A DNA stretch of 21,579 nucleotides from assembly GCA_945889235.1 (NCBI GenBank), contig CAMDBK010000017.1:1-21579 (forward strand), in the 5' to 3' direction. This document shows positions 1 to 6,129 of this stretch, piece after piece. The position numbers and the translations under genes are program-made. Source of the stretch: Chitinophaga pinensis. Lineage in GTDB: Bacteria > Bacteroidota > Bacteroidia > SXHM01. Under the pieces are notes generated by a model. That model searched no databases, was not told the DNA's origin, and saw only the letters and a program-made list of their open reading frames with translations. Within the stretch, counting starts at the first letter, position 1; each line of letters begins with the position of its first letter.

Positions 1-1
1 C

Positions 2-820
2 CGTGAAAATACATACCAATATCTTTCTACTATTGATATTGACAATGCCTATGCTTACAAGCGCAAAGGGCTTTTGCGAACGGTTGGTGCTTTCGGGAAG
101 GACATAATTTCATTCAATATGCCGCAACTGAAAGAGCGAATAAAAGTTCTGGCAGGTGCGTTGCAGGATCCTTACGATACCTATGATTACCAGTTTGCAT
201 TACAAGAGAAATATAAATTCCGTCCGTTGTATTTTTTTCTTCTTGCTGATTATGATTTGAACGATAAAAATGTTCCGCATCATAATCGCAAGTTCCAGTC
301 GCTGATAAAATCTATTGCCGACAGGGCAGATGTTGGAATTCACCCATCTTTCAATTCCAATAAGAACTCAGAAAAAACAGAAACAGAAATTGACCGTCTT
401 TCAGATATTGTGCACCGCGAAATAACAAAGAGCCGTCAGCATTTTTTGATTTTACATTTTCCGAAAACCTACCGCAACCTGATTGACCTTGATATTACCG
501 ATGAATACAGTATGGGATATGCGCAGGAAACAGGTTTCCGTGCCGGTATTTGCACATCATTCAATTTTTATGACCTTGATCTTGAAACTGCAACCAAACT
601 GAAAGTTCATCCTTTTACAGTGATGGATGCAACGTTGAAATACTATATGAAATTTAATCCGGATGAAGCAATTGAACACGTTAAACAAATGGTGCAGGAA
701 GTTAAAGCAGTTGACGGAACATTTATCAGCCTGTGGCATAACGAGACACTAGGTGAAAAAGACCAGTGGCAAGGCTGGAGAAAAGTGTATGAAGAAACCA
801 TCAAAGCTGCTACTGCCTGA
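2..820 (+). CDS. Polysaccharide deacetylase family protein (5' partial)
   Basis: The reading frame is open from base 2, so the start lies outside the window; the TTG near base 74 is internal. The visible 272 codons look like the C-terminal deacetylase domain of the long Bacteroidetes polysaccharide deacetylases. A TIDIDNAY segment near residue 12 would supply a metal-binding Asp. GIHPS (His codon at 341-343) resembles the metal-binding H-x-S/T motif, and LHFPKTYRNL follows later. Near the end comes a SLWHNE segment, typical of these proteins. Family members remove N- or O-acetyl groups from surface glycans; the substrate cannot be told from here. The stop codon shares one base with the ATG of the next gene (TGATG), indicating translational coupling with the acyltransferase and suggesting a polysaccharide operon continuing upstream. 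The family call is by motif recognition only. Confidence 0.8.
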   Translation, partial: RENTYQYLSTIDIDNAYAYKRKGLLRTVGAFGKDIISFNMPQLKERIKVLAGALQDPYDTYDYQFALQEKYKFRPLYFFLLADYDLNDKNVPHHNRKFQSLIKSIADRADVGIHPSFNSNKNSEKTETEIDRLSDIVHREITKSRQHFLILHFPKTYRNLIDLDITDEYSMGYAQETGFRAGICTSFNFYDLDLETATKLKVHPFTVMDATLKYYMKFNPDEAIEHVKQMVQEVKAVDGTFISLWHNETLGEKDQWQGWRKVYEETIKAATA

Positions 821-1749
821 TGATTCAATATCTTTCCAATCAATATCTTTCCAATCAAAATATTGACCGCAGAAAATGGGACGAATGTATAGCCCGTTCT
901 TTCAATGGAATCGTCTATGCTTATTCGTGGTATCTGGATATTGTTTCGCCAGGATGGGATGCGCTGGTAAAGGATGATTACAAAAGTGTGATGCCGCTGA
1001 CATGCCGAAAGAAGTATAGCGTCAGGTATTTGTATCAGCCTTTTTTTACACAACAATTAGGAGTTTTTTCTGCTGAAAAATCAGATGCAGATTTAGTGCA
1101 ACAATTTCTGAAAGCAATTCCAAAGCAGTTTCAGTTTGTTGAAATAAATCTCAACACATTTAACAATTTTAGTTTGCAAAATTTTTCAATCAAGTCAAAT
1201 CTCACTCACGAATTAGACCTGATTGAATCATATGAAAATATTGCCAAAAATTATTCTGATAATCTGAAGCGTAACCTTAAAAAAGCAGGAAATAACAAAC
1301 TTCAAATTGTTCTCAGCAATGAATTAGAATCAGTTGTAAAACTGTTCAGAGAAAACCGCGGAGCAGAAATTTCAAAGTTGAAAGAACATGATTACAAAGT
1401 GCTGATTCAATTAATGAATCAGGCAATTCAGAGAGGGAAAGCACAAATACTACATGTGATAAATGAGCACAACGAACTATGTGCCGGTGCATTTTTTATA
1501 GAAAGTAATAACAAAGTAATTTTTCTTTTTTCAGGTTTAAGTGAAGAAGGAAAAAATGTGAATGCAATGCCGTTTCTGATTGATTCATTCATTCGTAATA
1601 ATTCAGGTAAAAACAGTACGCTGGATTTTGAAGGTTCAAATGATGTGAATCTTGCCCGTTTCTATAAAAGTTTTGGTTCTAAAGAATGTGTTTATCTGCA
1701 GGTAAAAATCAACCGGCTTCCGTTTCCTTTAAATTTATTAAAACACTAA
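820..1749 (+). CDS. FemAB/GNAT-like acyltransferase
   Basis: A 309-residue cytosolic protein with no signal peptide or membrane segment. The middle carries a basic segment (NYSDNLKRNLKKA, about residues 144-156), typical of the GNAT_6/FemAB-like fold (Pfam PF13480 type). The C-terminal half has the fold's strand pattern: AGAFFIESNNKVIFLFSG, then LDFEGSNDVNLARFYKSFGS. Related proteins transfer acyl or aminoacyl groups and are frequent in exopolysaccharide or cell-wall loci. Overlap with the upstream deacetylase by one base suggests that both modify the same glycan, which is inference. The ATG at 820 is followed at once by a duplicated 15-base unit encoding QYLSN twice. No usable start precedes it, because the upstream gene's stop overlaps. 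Substrate unknown. Confidence 0.75.
   Translation: MIQYLSNQYLSNQNIDRRKWDECIARSFNGIVYAYSWYLDIVSPGWDALVKDDYKSVMPLTCRKKYSVRYLYQPFFTQQLGVFSAEKSDADLVQQFLKAIPKQFQFVEINLNTFNNFSLQNFSIKSNLTHELDLIESYENIAKNYSDNLKRNLKKAGNNKLQIVLSNELESVVKLFRENRGAEISKLKEHDYKVLIQLMNQAIQRGKAQILHVINEHNELCAGAFFIESNNKVIFLFSGLSEEGKNVNAMPFLIDSFIRNNSGKNSTLDFEGSNDVNLARFYKSFGSKECVYLQVKINRLPFPLNLLKH
825..854 (+). repeat. 15-bp tandem duplication in the acyltransferase 5' end
   Basis: The unit tcaatatctttccaa is present twice back to back, with four more bases of a third copy (855-858). It adds exactly five codons (QYLSN) near the N-terminus and keeps frame, so it is a recent-looking slippage duplication without obvious functional effect. 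Confidence 0.85.
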
Positions 1750-1764
1750 AAATGATTCATATCA

Positions 1765-1795
1765 TTTAGCGTATTGAGATAAATTTCTACTTTCA
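1765..1795 (+). promoter_or_regulatory. Predicted Bacteroidetes promoter for upp
   Basis: TTTA (1765-1768) and TACTTTCA (1788-1795) are spaced by 19 bases. They approximate the -33 TTTG / -7 TAnnTTTG pattern, each with one mismatch. Transcription would start near 1802, giving a leader of about 15 bases before the upp ATG. Prediction from sequence only. Confidence 0.45.
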
Positions 1796-1816
1796 CAACC
1801 TCAACAAAAAACAGAT

Positions 1817-2464
1817 ATGGTAAATATTTTAGGAAACAGAAATAGTCTTGTTGACCAGTTTATAGGTGAATTACGTGATGTGGAAATACAAATTGACCAA
1901 CTTCGCTTCCGCAGAAATTTAGAACGGTTGGGTGAGATTTTCGCGTATGAAGTAAGCAAACAGTTAGAATGGAAAAATAAAGATATAACCACCCCATTGG
2001 GTGTGGCATCTGTCCCCAATCTGGTTGAGCAACCTGTTTTGGGAACTATTCTTCGTGCAGGATTACCTCTCCATAACGGAATGCTTAGTTTTTTTGACCG
2101 TGCCGAAAATTGTTTTATCTCTGCTTACCGCAGGCATCACAAAGACGGAACATTTGATGTGCATGTAGAATACCTTGCCTGTCCTTCTATACAGGATAAG
2201 GTACTTATTCTTTGTGACCCGATGCTTGCAACAGGAACTTCATTGGTGCTTTCATACAAAGCCATGCTTAAAAGAGGAATTCCGAAGCACACACATATTG
2301 TTGCACTAATTGCAAGCGCAGAAGCGGTGAATTATGTAAAACTTCACATGCCATCCAACATAACGCTCTGGATTGGAGCAGTAGACGAGGAATTAACCGC
2401 GCAATCCTATATAGTACCTGGCCTTGGTGATGCAGGCGACCTTGCTTTTGGGGCAAAGATTTAA
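1817..2464 (+). CDS. upp: Uracil phosphoribosyltransferase
   Basis: A 215-residue cytosolic enzyme of pyrimidine salvage that converts uracil and PRPP to UMP and diphosphate. The PRPP-binding loop DPMLATGTS lies at residues 134-142. The uracil-binding C-terminal segment YIVPGLGDAGDLAFG is intact just before the stop. TILRAGLPLHNGM in the middle is the other conserved block. Length matches the family (about 208-215 residues). It has its own predicted promoter, so it is probably separate from the polysaccharide genes upstream. The small membrane protein gene follows after 64 bases and may be co-transcribed. Nothing abnormal is seen in the protein. Confidence 0.96.
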   Translation: MVNILGNRNSLVDQFIGELRDVEIQIDQLRFRRNLERLGEIFAYEVSKQLEWKNKDITTPLGVASVPNLVEQPVLGTILRAGLPLHNGMLSFFDRAENCFISAYRRHHKDGTFDVHVEYLACPSIQDKVLILCDPMLATGTSLVLSYKAMLKRGIPKHTHIVALIASAEAVNYVKLHMPSNITLWIGAVDEELTAQSYIVPGLGDAGDLAFGAKI

Positions 2465-2528
2465 ATGGCATTAATACAGCCGCGCGCTATTTCCAGCCGT
2501 TCATCGAAAATAAGAACAGAAAGGATAA

Positions 2529-3056
2529 TTGTTCGTTAAACTTGATGGCTTTTTCAAAATCAAGCTAAAAAGAAAATTGGAACAGTTACTCAAATTATTG
2601 TCGCTCGCATTTGTAAGCTCACTTAAGTTTGCAGCTTCACCATTTGCAGCTTTGGGTTACGATCTCAACTACATTCAAACATTTCTTACAACAACAGCAG
2701 GCGGAATTTTTGGCGTCCTGTTTTTCTTTTACGGCAGCAAATACATTGTACAATGGATTGCTGTTTATAAAAATCATCTTTTCTTTTTGTTTGGAATGAA
2801 TAAGAAAACTCTGGAAGATGAATTGTTACCCGAAAGAAAAAGAATTTTTACCTGGAAAAATAAAATGATTGTGCTAACCGTAAGACGTTTTGGTCTGGTA
2901 GGAATTGCATTGCTTACGCCAACACTTCTTTCAATTCCTGTTGGTACTTTAATAGCTGCACGTTATTTCCGCAGCCCGCGCAGAGTGGTTGGTTACCTTT
3001 GCGCATCTGTTGTACTGTGGTCGCTGATACTTTCTTCGGCTGTAGTTATTTTCTAA
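2529..3056 (+). CDS. Small integral membrane protein, resembles small multi-drug export family
   Basis: A 175-residue membrane protein. Hydrophobic segments lie at about residues 20-40, 50-80, 115-140 and 150-175. A charged cytoplasmic loop (MNKKTLEDELLPERKRIF) separates the pairs. The segment FGLVGIALLTPTLLSIPVGT has the Gly/Pro pattern of the small multi-drug export (PF06695-like) family; this is recognition, not a search. The transport function in the family name is poorly supported experimentally. The start is uncertain. The frame is closed by TAA immediately upstream and has no ATG before residue 90, so TTG at 2529 is the best start, preceded by AAAGGA. An ATG-started 24-codon frame (2465-2539) overlaps this start. 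Confidence 0.7.
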   Translation: MFVKLDGFFKIKLKRKLEQLLKLLSLAFVSSLKFAASPFAALGYDLNYIQTFLTTTAGGIFGVLFFFYGSKYIVQWIAVYKNHLFFLFGMNKKTLEDELLPERKRIFTWKNKMIVLTVRRFGLVGIALLTPTLLSIPVGTLIAARYFRSPRRVVGYLCASVVLWSLILSSAVVIF

Positions 3057-3081
3057 TTCTCTTTTCGTCATACTGAAACAT

Positions 3082-3143
3082 TGTCACTTCGAGCGTAGTC
3101 GGGAAGCGATAATTTAAATTTCTCGACTACGCTCGAAGTGACA
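3082..3143. repeat. REP-like palindrome, two copies head to head
   Basis: Arms 3082-3104 and 3121-3143 are inverted repeats, 22 of 23 bases complementary, with a 16-base AT-rich loop. Each arm begins TGTCACTTCGAGCGTAGTCG. The same core (TGTCAC..., GAGCGTAGT) occurs twice as direct repeats at 19771-19797 and 19723-19749. It resembles the widely dispersed bacterial REP-type repeats with a GAGCG(T/C)AGTCGA core. It could also act as a bidirectional transcription terminator or mRNA stabiliser between the membrane protein gene and the HAD gene. Confidence 0.85.
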
Positions 3144-3173
3144 GCGAACGTTCAAAGTAACGTTTCAATCATT

Positions 3174-3181
3174 TACTTTTA
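3174..3181 (+). promoter_or_regulatory. Candidate -7 element upstream of the HAD gene
   Basis: TACTTTTA resembles the -7 consensus TAnnTTTG. It lies within the phrase TTTACTTTTACCCC, which also occurs before the SpoIIM gene at the same distance (8 bases) from the start codon. No clear -33 element is seen. If real, the transcript would be leaderless or nearly so. Confidence 0.3.
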
Positions 3182-3189
3182 CCCCCGCT

Positions 3190-3888
3190 TTGCAAAAAAC
3201 CTACCGCCATATTTTCTTTGACCTTGACAGAACGCTTTGGGATTTTGACAAAAACTCACACGAAACTCTTCAGGAAATATTCACGCATCAAAAACTGTTG
3301 GAGACCGGTGTTCCTTCTTTTGAGATTTTCTACAAAGCCTATCACGAAATAAATGCGCAGTATTGGGAGAATTACAGGCTGGGCGCTCTTGATAAGGAAA
3401 CCCTGCGTTATATCCGCTTTTACGATACGCTGACACGCTTTGGAATTGATAACAAGGCATTAGCCATCAGCATAGGCAATGATTATGTGGAACACAGTCC
3501 GAGGAAAACAAGTCTGCTGCCCAATACGATTGAAACACTAAAGTATCTTAAAGAAAAATATATTCTTCACATCATCACCAACGGTTTTGAAGAGGTGCAG
3601 CATATTAAAATGCACAGCTCGGGCATTGCGCATTTCTTTGAACACATTATTACTTCTGAACGTGCAGGTCATAAGAAACCAACACCTGAAATCTTCCGCT
3701 TTGCGTTAAATCTTGCCGGAGCAAAACGCAAGGAAAGCATTATGATTGGCGACCACCTTGAAATTGATTGCGTGGGAGCAAGACAAACCGGTATTGACTC
3801 AGTTTACTTTAACCCCAACAAAGTTGCGCACAGCGAAAAGATTACGCATGAGATTTCCTCACTGGAGGAGCTGAAGAATTTTTTGTAG
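3190..3888 (+). CDS. HAD-superfamily nucleotidase, YjjG type
   Basis: A 232-residue cytosolic phosphohydrolase of the YjjG (noncanonical pyrimidine 5'-nucleotidase) group. Motif I is FDLDRT with the nucleophile Asp11 and acid/base Asp13. Motif II is ITNG with Thr130. Motif III is the lysine pair in GHKKP (162-163). Motif IV is GDHLEID. A helical cap domain lies between motifs I and II, as in subfamily I HADs. Length fits the family (about 225-235). The likely role is removal of phosphate from damaged or noncanonical nucleotides, so it may be functionally related to upp nearby. The start is a TTG: the frame upstream has no ATG back to a stop at 3139. A second, degraded copy of this protein's C-terminus occurs at 5381-5451. 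Confidence 0.88.
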   Translation: MQKTYRHIFFDLDRTLWDFDKNSHETLQEIFTHQKLLETGVPSFEIFYKAYHEINAQYWENYRLGALDKETLRYIRFYDTLTRFGIDNKALAISIGNDYVEHSPRKTSLLPNTIETLKYLKEKYILHIITNGFEEVQHIKMHSSGIAHFFEHIITSERAGHKKPTPEIFRFALNLAGAKRKESIMIGDHLEIDCVGARQTGIDSVYFNPNKVAHSEKITHEISSLEELKNFL

Positions 3889-3894
3889 CCCTTC

Positions 3895-4665
3895 TCAGTT
3901 CTGTGCTTCCGGCTTACCACCTAACATATAGTTCAGTATTGGAAGACATTTATCGGTGCAGGCAGGATAGAAGTGTCCGTGTTGTTTATCTCCTGATGGA
4001 GATGATTTCCCCCACCAGAATTCGGCTATGGCAAGTGGCTGCATCTTATGCTTAAATGCATAGTGCAGTAATTTTGGAGCTGCACATTCACCGGCTCCCG
4101 ATGGTGGTGTTTTAGCAGCTGTGTTTTCAAAGATTGCACAAACATTTTTATGCTTTCCTTCTTCATTCATGAAATTATAGCTTTCAAATAATTGCTGTTG
4201 CAGCAAGGCTGATTTGGTTTTCCGTTCTTCTTTTAATAATTCTATTTCTGCTAGATCATTGGTGCTTTCCAATTCCTTAATCTTATTGCCTATACCGGTA
4301 AGTTCAACCATGCCTGTATTGATAAAGTAATTATTGGTGGCTATATCAAAAAGCGAAGGAACAAAAAGCGGATGATGTGGTTCATCAGCCATTTTGCCTG
4401 AGAAGGTACAGAGATATCCAATTCTTTCTGCACTGTCTTTTACAACCAGAACGCCAAACATTTTACCTTTTACAGTTCCTTCTTTTTCAGAGGTCAAGCC
4501 AAAATTATGTTTCCATGCCGCTTGATTTTTTGTAATAAATTCCTGCAACTCACGGGCAGCTATTTTACAAATCTCGGGAGTAATTAAATCAAACGGACTA
4601 TTGAGCTGATGGGGAATCAGGGTAGGGGAGAGTTCAGTTTTAAAAGGTATAAAGCAGGTATCCAT
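3895..4665 (-). CDS. N-terminal domain of an RluA-type pseudouridine synthase, catalytic domain absent
   Basis: A 256-residue protein that I recognise as the N-terminal region of the long (about 550 residue) RluA-family pseudouridine synthases. Characteristic blocks are HNFGL, GKMFGVLVV, FSGKMADEPHHPLFVP, PPSGAGECAAPKLLHYAF, AIAEFWWG and FYPACTDKCLPIL-YML. In full-length proteins a catalytic domain with the HRLDxxTSG motif follows the last block. Here the frame stops (TGA at 3895-3897) right after that block, and no such motif occurs elsewhere in the window. A coiled-coil-like charged stretch (about residues 130-160) is also normal for the family. The gene is convergent with the HAD gene, with only six bases between the stops. 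It could be a natural stand-alone form, half of a split gene, or a truncation product. Function without the catalytic domain is unknown. Confidence 0.7.
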   Translation of the reverse strand: MDTCFIPFKTELSPTLIPHQLNSPFDLITPEICKIAARELQEFITKNQAAWKHNFGLTSEKEGTVKGKMFGVLVVKDSAERIGYLCTFSGKMADEPHHPLFVPSLFDIATNNYFINTGMVELTGIGNKIKELESTNDLAEIELLKEERKTKSALLQQQLFESYNFMNEEGKHKNVCAIFENTAAKTPPSGAGECAAPKLLHYAFKHKMQPLAIAEFWWGKSSPSGDKQHGHFYPACTDKCLPILNYMLGGKPEAQN

Positions 4666-4678
4666 TACGGGTGTAATG
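4663..4678. promoter_or_regulatory. Inverted repeat overlapping the start of the RluA-like gene
   Basis: CATTAC and GTAATG are perfect 6-base inverted arms separated by GGGT. The left arm contains the start codon of the minus-strand gene. The right arm contains the GTGTAA hexamer that recurs around the divergent unknown gene. Possible operator; no direct evidence of binding. Confidence 0.4.
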
Positions 4679-4696
4679 TTACTTCAAATCCTGACC

Positions 4697-4756
4697 GCGT
4701 GTAATTTTGAAAATAATTTTATTTATTTATACTTTTGTAGTATTAGTGTTACACGC
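4697..4756. promoter_or_regulatory. Inverted GCGTGTAA arms flanking a promoter (candidate operator pair)
   Basis: GCGTGTAA at 4697-4704 is exactly inverted as TTACACGC at 4749-4756. The left arm sits one base upstream of the -33 box and the right arm directly abuts the ATG of the unknown gene. A repressor binding both arms would bracket the whole promoter. This is inference from arrangement. Confidence 0.45.
4706..4737 (+). promoter_or_regulatory. Strong Bacteroidetes-type promoter
   Basis: A perfect -33 TTTG (4706-4709), a 20-base spacer and a perfect -7 TACTTTTG (4730-4737) match the TTTG / TAnnTTTG consensus. Transcription would start near 4744, about 13 bases before the ATG at 4757. This decides the start of the downstream gene, because upstream in-frame starts would lie within or before the promoter. 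Confidence 0.75.
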
Positions 4757-5308
4757 ATGAAGAAAGATAGTCCTACTCATTCAGGCAGAAAAAAAAGAAC
4801 ATTAGCTCACCGCAAAGTAGAAGCAGTAATAAACTTTGCTGTTTCGCATCCGCTGGAGACTAACACTATCAATCCTGTATTAGAAAATTTTCCCTTCGAG
4901 CATCAATTTATTGCTTTTACAAAAGCAATAAATAAACTGAAAGCCGATAAAGATAAGGTGAATAAAAAGCAGCGTGAGTATGTGAACACCGCAGTGGTTT
5001 TACCCGTTTACCAAAAATGTTTTGGTGAGCATGCACTTGGAGAAACAACAATACGTTACCGCATAAGACAAATAAAGTCAACTGAATTTATTGATGATTT
5101 TATTAAACTGGAAGATACAATAAGGGGACTTTGGGAACCCAAGTACTACATGAACCGCCTGAATATTAAACTGCTGAAACGAATTTACCTGCCTAATCCC
5201 GGTTTTGATATTATACAAATGGTTGAAACCACTGCTCTGTTTGAACAGGGATTAGACGAATTAGACGCATTTGATGTTGAAGATGATGACGATATTTTTA
5301 ACGTGTAA
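4757..5308 (+). CDS. Hypothetical protein, basic N-terminus and acidic tail
   Basis: I do not recognise this 183-residue protein. It begins with a very basic stretch (HSGRKKRTLAHRKVEA), contains a predicted helical charged centre (about residues 55-80: KAINKLKADKDKVNKKQ) and ends in an acidic tail (DAFDVEDDDDIFNV). There is no signal peptide or membrane segment. The ATG at 4757 is chosen because a consensus promoter ends at 4737; the frame itself is open further upstream (from 4676). The gene is divergent from the RluA-like fragment. Copies of the GTGTAA hexamer occur on both sides, one as a palindrome across its stop codon. The basic N-terminus and possible operators would suit an autoregulated nucleic-acid-binding protein, but no known DNA-binding domain is visible. 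Confidence 0.7.
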   Translation: MKKDSPTHSGRKKRTLAHRKVEAVINFAVSHPLETNTINPVLENFPFEHQFIAFTKAINKLKADKDKVNKKQREYVNTAVVLPVYQKCFGEHALGETTIRYRIRQIKSTEFIDDFIKLEDTIRGLWEPKYYMNRLNIKLLKRIYLPNPGFDIIQMVETTALFEQGLDELDAFDVEDDDDIFNV

Positions 5309-5314
5309 TTACAC
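5303..5314. promoter_or_regulatory. Perfect 12-bp palindrome GTGTAATTACAC
   Basis: GTGTAATTACAC overlaps the stop codon of the unknown gene. It is two GTGTAA half-sites, the same hexamer as in the arms around that gene's promoter. Candidate protein-binding site; too short and AT-rich for a good terminator. Confidence 0.45.
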
Positions 5315-5326
5315 ATCCGGGTTAGC

Positions 5327-5374
5327 GGAAATGCAATTTCCTTTATGTTACAAGCGCAATTACAAATTGCGCTT
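5327..5374. repeat. Two adjacent short hairpins
   Basis: Hairpin 1 has arms GGAAAT / ATTTCC (5327-5341, loop GCA). Hairpin 2 has arms AAGCGCAATT / AATTGCGCTT (5352-5374, loop ACA). The second is strong but lacks a T-run, so it may be a dispersed repeat or a weak terminator for the unknown gene. Confidence 0.6.
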
Positions 5375-5380
5375 AACGAA

Positions 5381-5451
5381 GATGCCGCTCATCAGGGGAA
5401 AGAATAACCTATGAAATTGCCTCGCTTGAAGAGTTGAAGGGGTTTTTGTGA
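5381..5451 (+). pseudogene. Degraded C-terminal remnant of a second YjjG-like HAD protein
   Basis: After a one-base frameshift near 5404, this stretch reads AAHQGK then ITYEIASLEELKGFL and a TGA stop. The intact HAD protein at 3190-3888 ends VAHSEKITHEISSLEELKNFL. The last twelve residues agree at ten positions and the upstream AH/K positions also match, with the same distance to the stop. No start, catalytic motif or longer frame exists here, so it is a remnant. It could be a broken duplicate, or the displaced 3' end of the gene left by an insertion of 3889-5380. Confidence 0.6.
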
Positions 5452-5466
5452 TTCTTCACATTTTAC

Positions 5467-6057
5467 CTAAGGCCTCTTTTCAACTTTCTTTTCGGTAAAG
5501 CATTTCTTTGTTCTGAAGTGACTGCCCTCTTCACCGTTTAATATGCAGCCGGAATAAGTTCCGTTCGCATTTTTTGTAAGGTCAGCTTCTGTTACATAAC
5601 CTGTATCTGTGGTTGGCGCATCTGAATAAAACAGTGAGCTGTTGGGGTCAGTGATAGGAATGCCGTGAACAATCACCTTTGTGCCCACCGGAAAATCGGA
5701 AGCGGCTTTTGCTTCCGTTGCAAGCACAGGGCCATCATACGTTTCGCCCGGTGCGGCTTTCAACGTTACCCCAACAAAAAATACATCCTCACCGTTTACA
5801 GTAATGTCGCCCATAAACCAGCAATCACCGATGTTGGCTATGCCTAATTTGCCTACTGTGAGCGTTGTCCCCAGCAGGTGCTTATAGGTGACCTGGCTTT
5901 CGTCTCCGGGCCACAGTTGAGCAAGTATTACTTTTTTGCCTTCTTTTATTTCCTCATTGGCAAGTAATCCCGCAGCGCATTGTGCATTGCTGAACAGAGA
6001 AAATAACATCACACACAGGCAGGTGAGGAGGAGGGGTTTTGTTGTTGGGTTTTTCAT
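5467..6057 (-). CDS. Secreted protein of unknown function
   Basis: A 196-residue exported protein. Residues 1-25 form a signal peptide: basic n-region, the hydrophobic run PLLLTCLCVMLFSLF, then SNAQ before the likely cleavage site. The mature part is rich in Gly, Thr and Val, with predicted beta strands (TTLTVGKLGIANIGDCWFMG, VGTKVIVHGIPIT) and Cys residues near both ends that could form disulfides in the periplasm. I recognise no domain. It lies 72 bases downstream of the PDZ/MORN gene on the same strand and may share its transcript. The C-terminus is short and basic (KKVEKRP) and is not a T9SS sorting domain. Confidence 0.75.
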   Translation of the reverse strand: MKNPTTKPLLLTCLCVMLFSLFSNAQCAAGLLANEEIKEGKKVILAQLWPGDESQVTYKHLLGTTLTVGKLGIANIGDCWFMGDITVNGEDVFFVGVTLKAAPGETYDGPVLATEAKAASDFPVGTKVIVHGIPITDPNSSLFYSDAPTTDTGYVTEADLTKNANGTYSGCILNGEEGSHFRTKKCFTEKKVEKRP

Positions 6058-6129
6058 TTTAGTTGGTTTTTTTGATTAATTTTTTATTTTTAATAGGTAT
6101 CAAAGAGAACGCTTCGCTTAGTTGGCTTA

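Noticed and set aside
17..27. The 11-mer caatatctttc near the window start, repeated at 826 and 841
   Set aside because: Two copies belong to the local tandem duplication; the third is short, AT-rich and within another conserved coding region, so chance is enough.
643..1056. Minus-strand open frame of 137 codons across the deacetylase/acyltransferase junction
   Set aside because: It is antisense to two well-supported coupled genes and has no recognisable product or start context.
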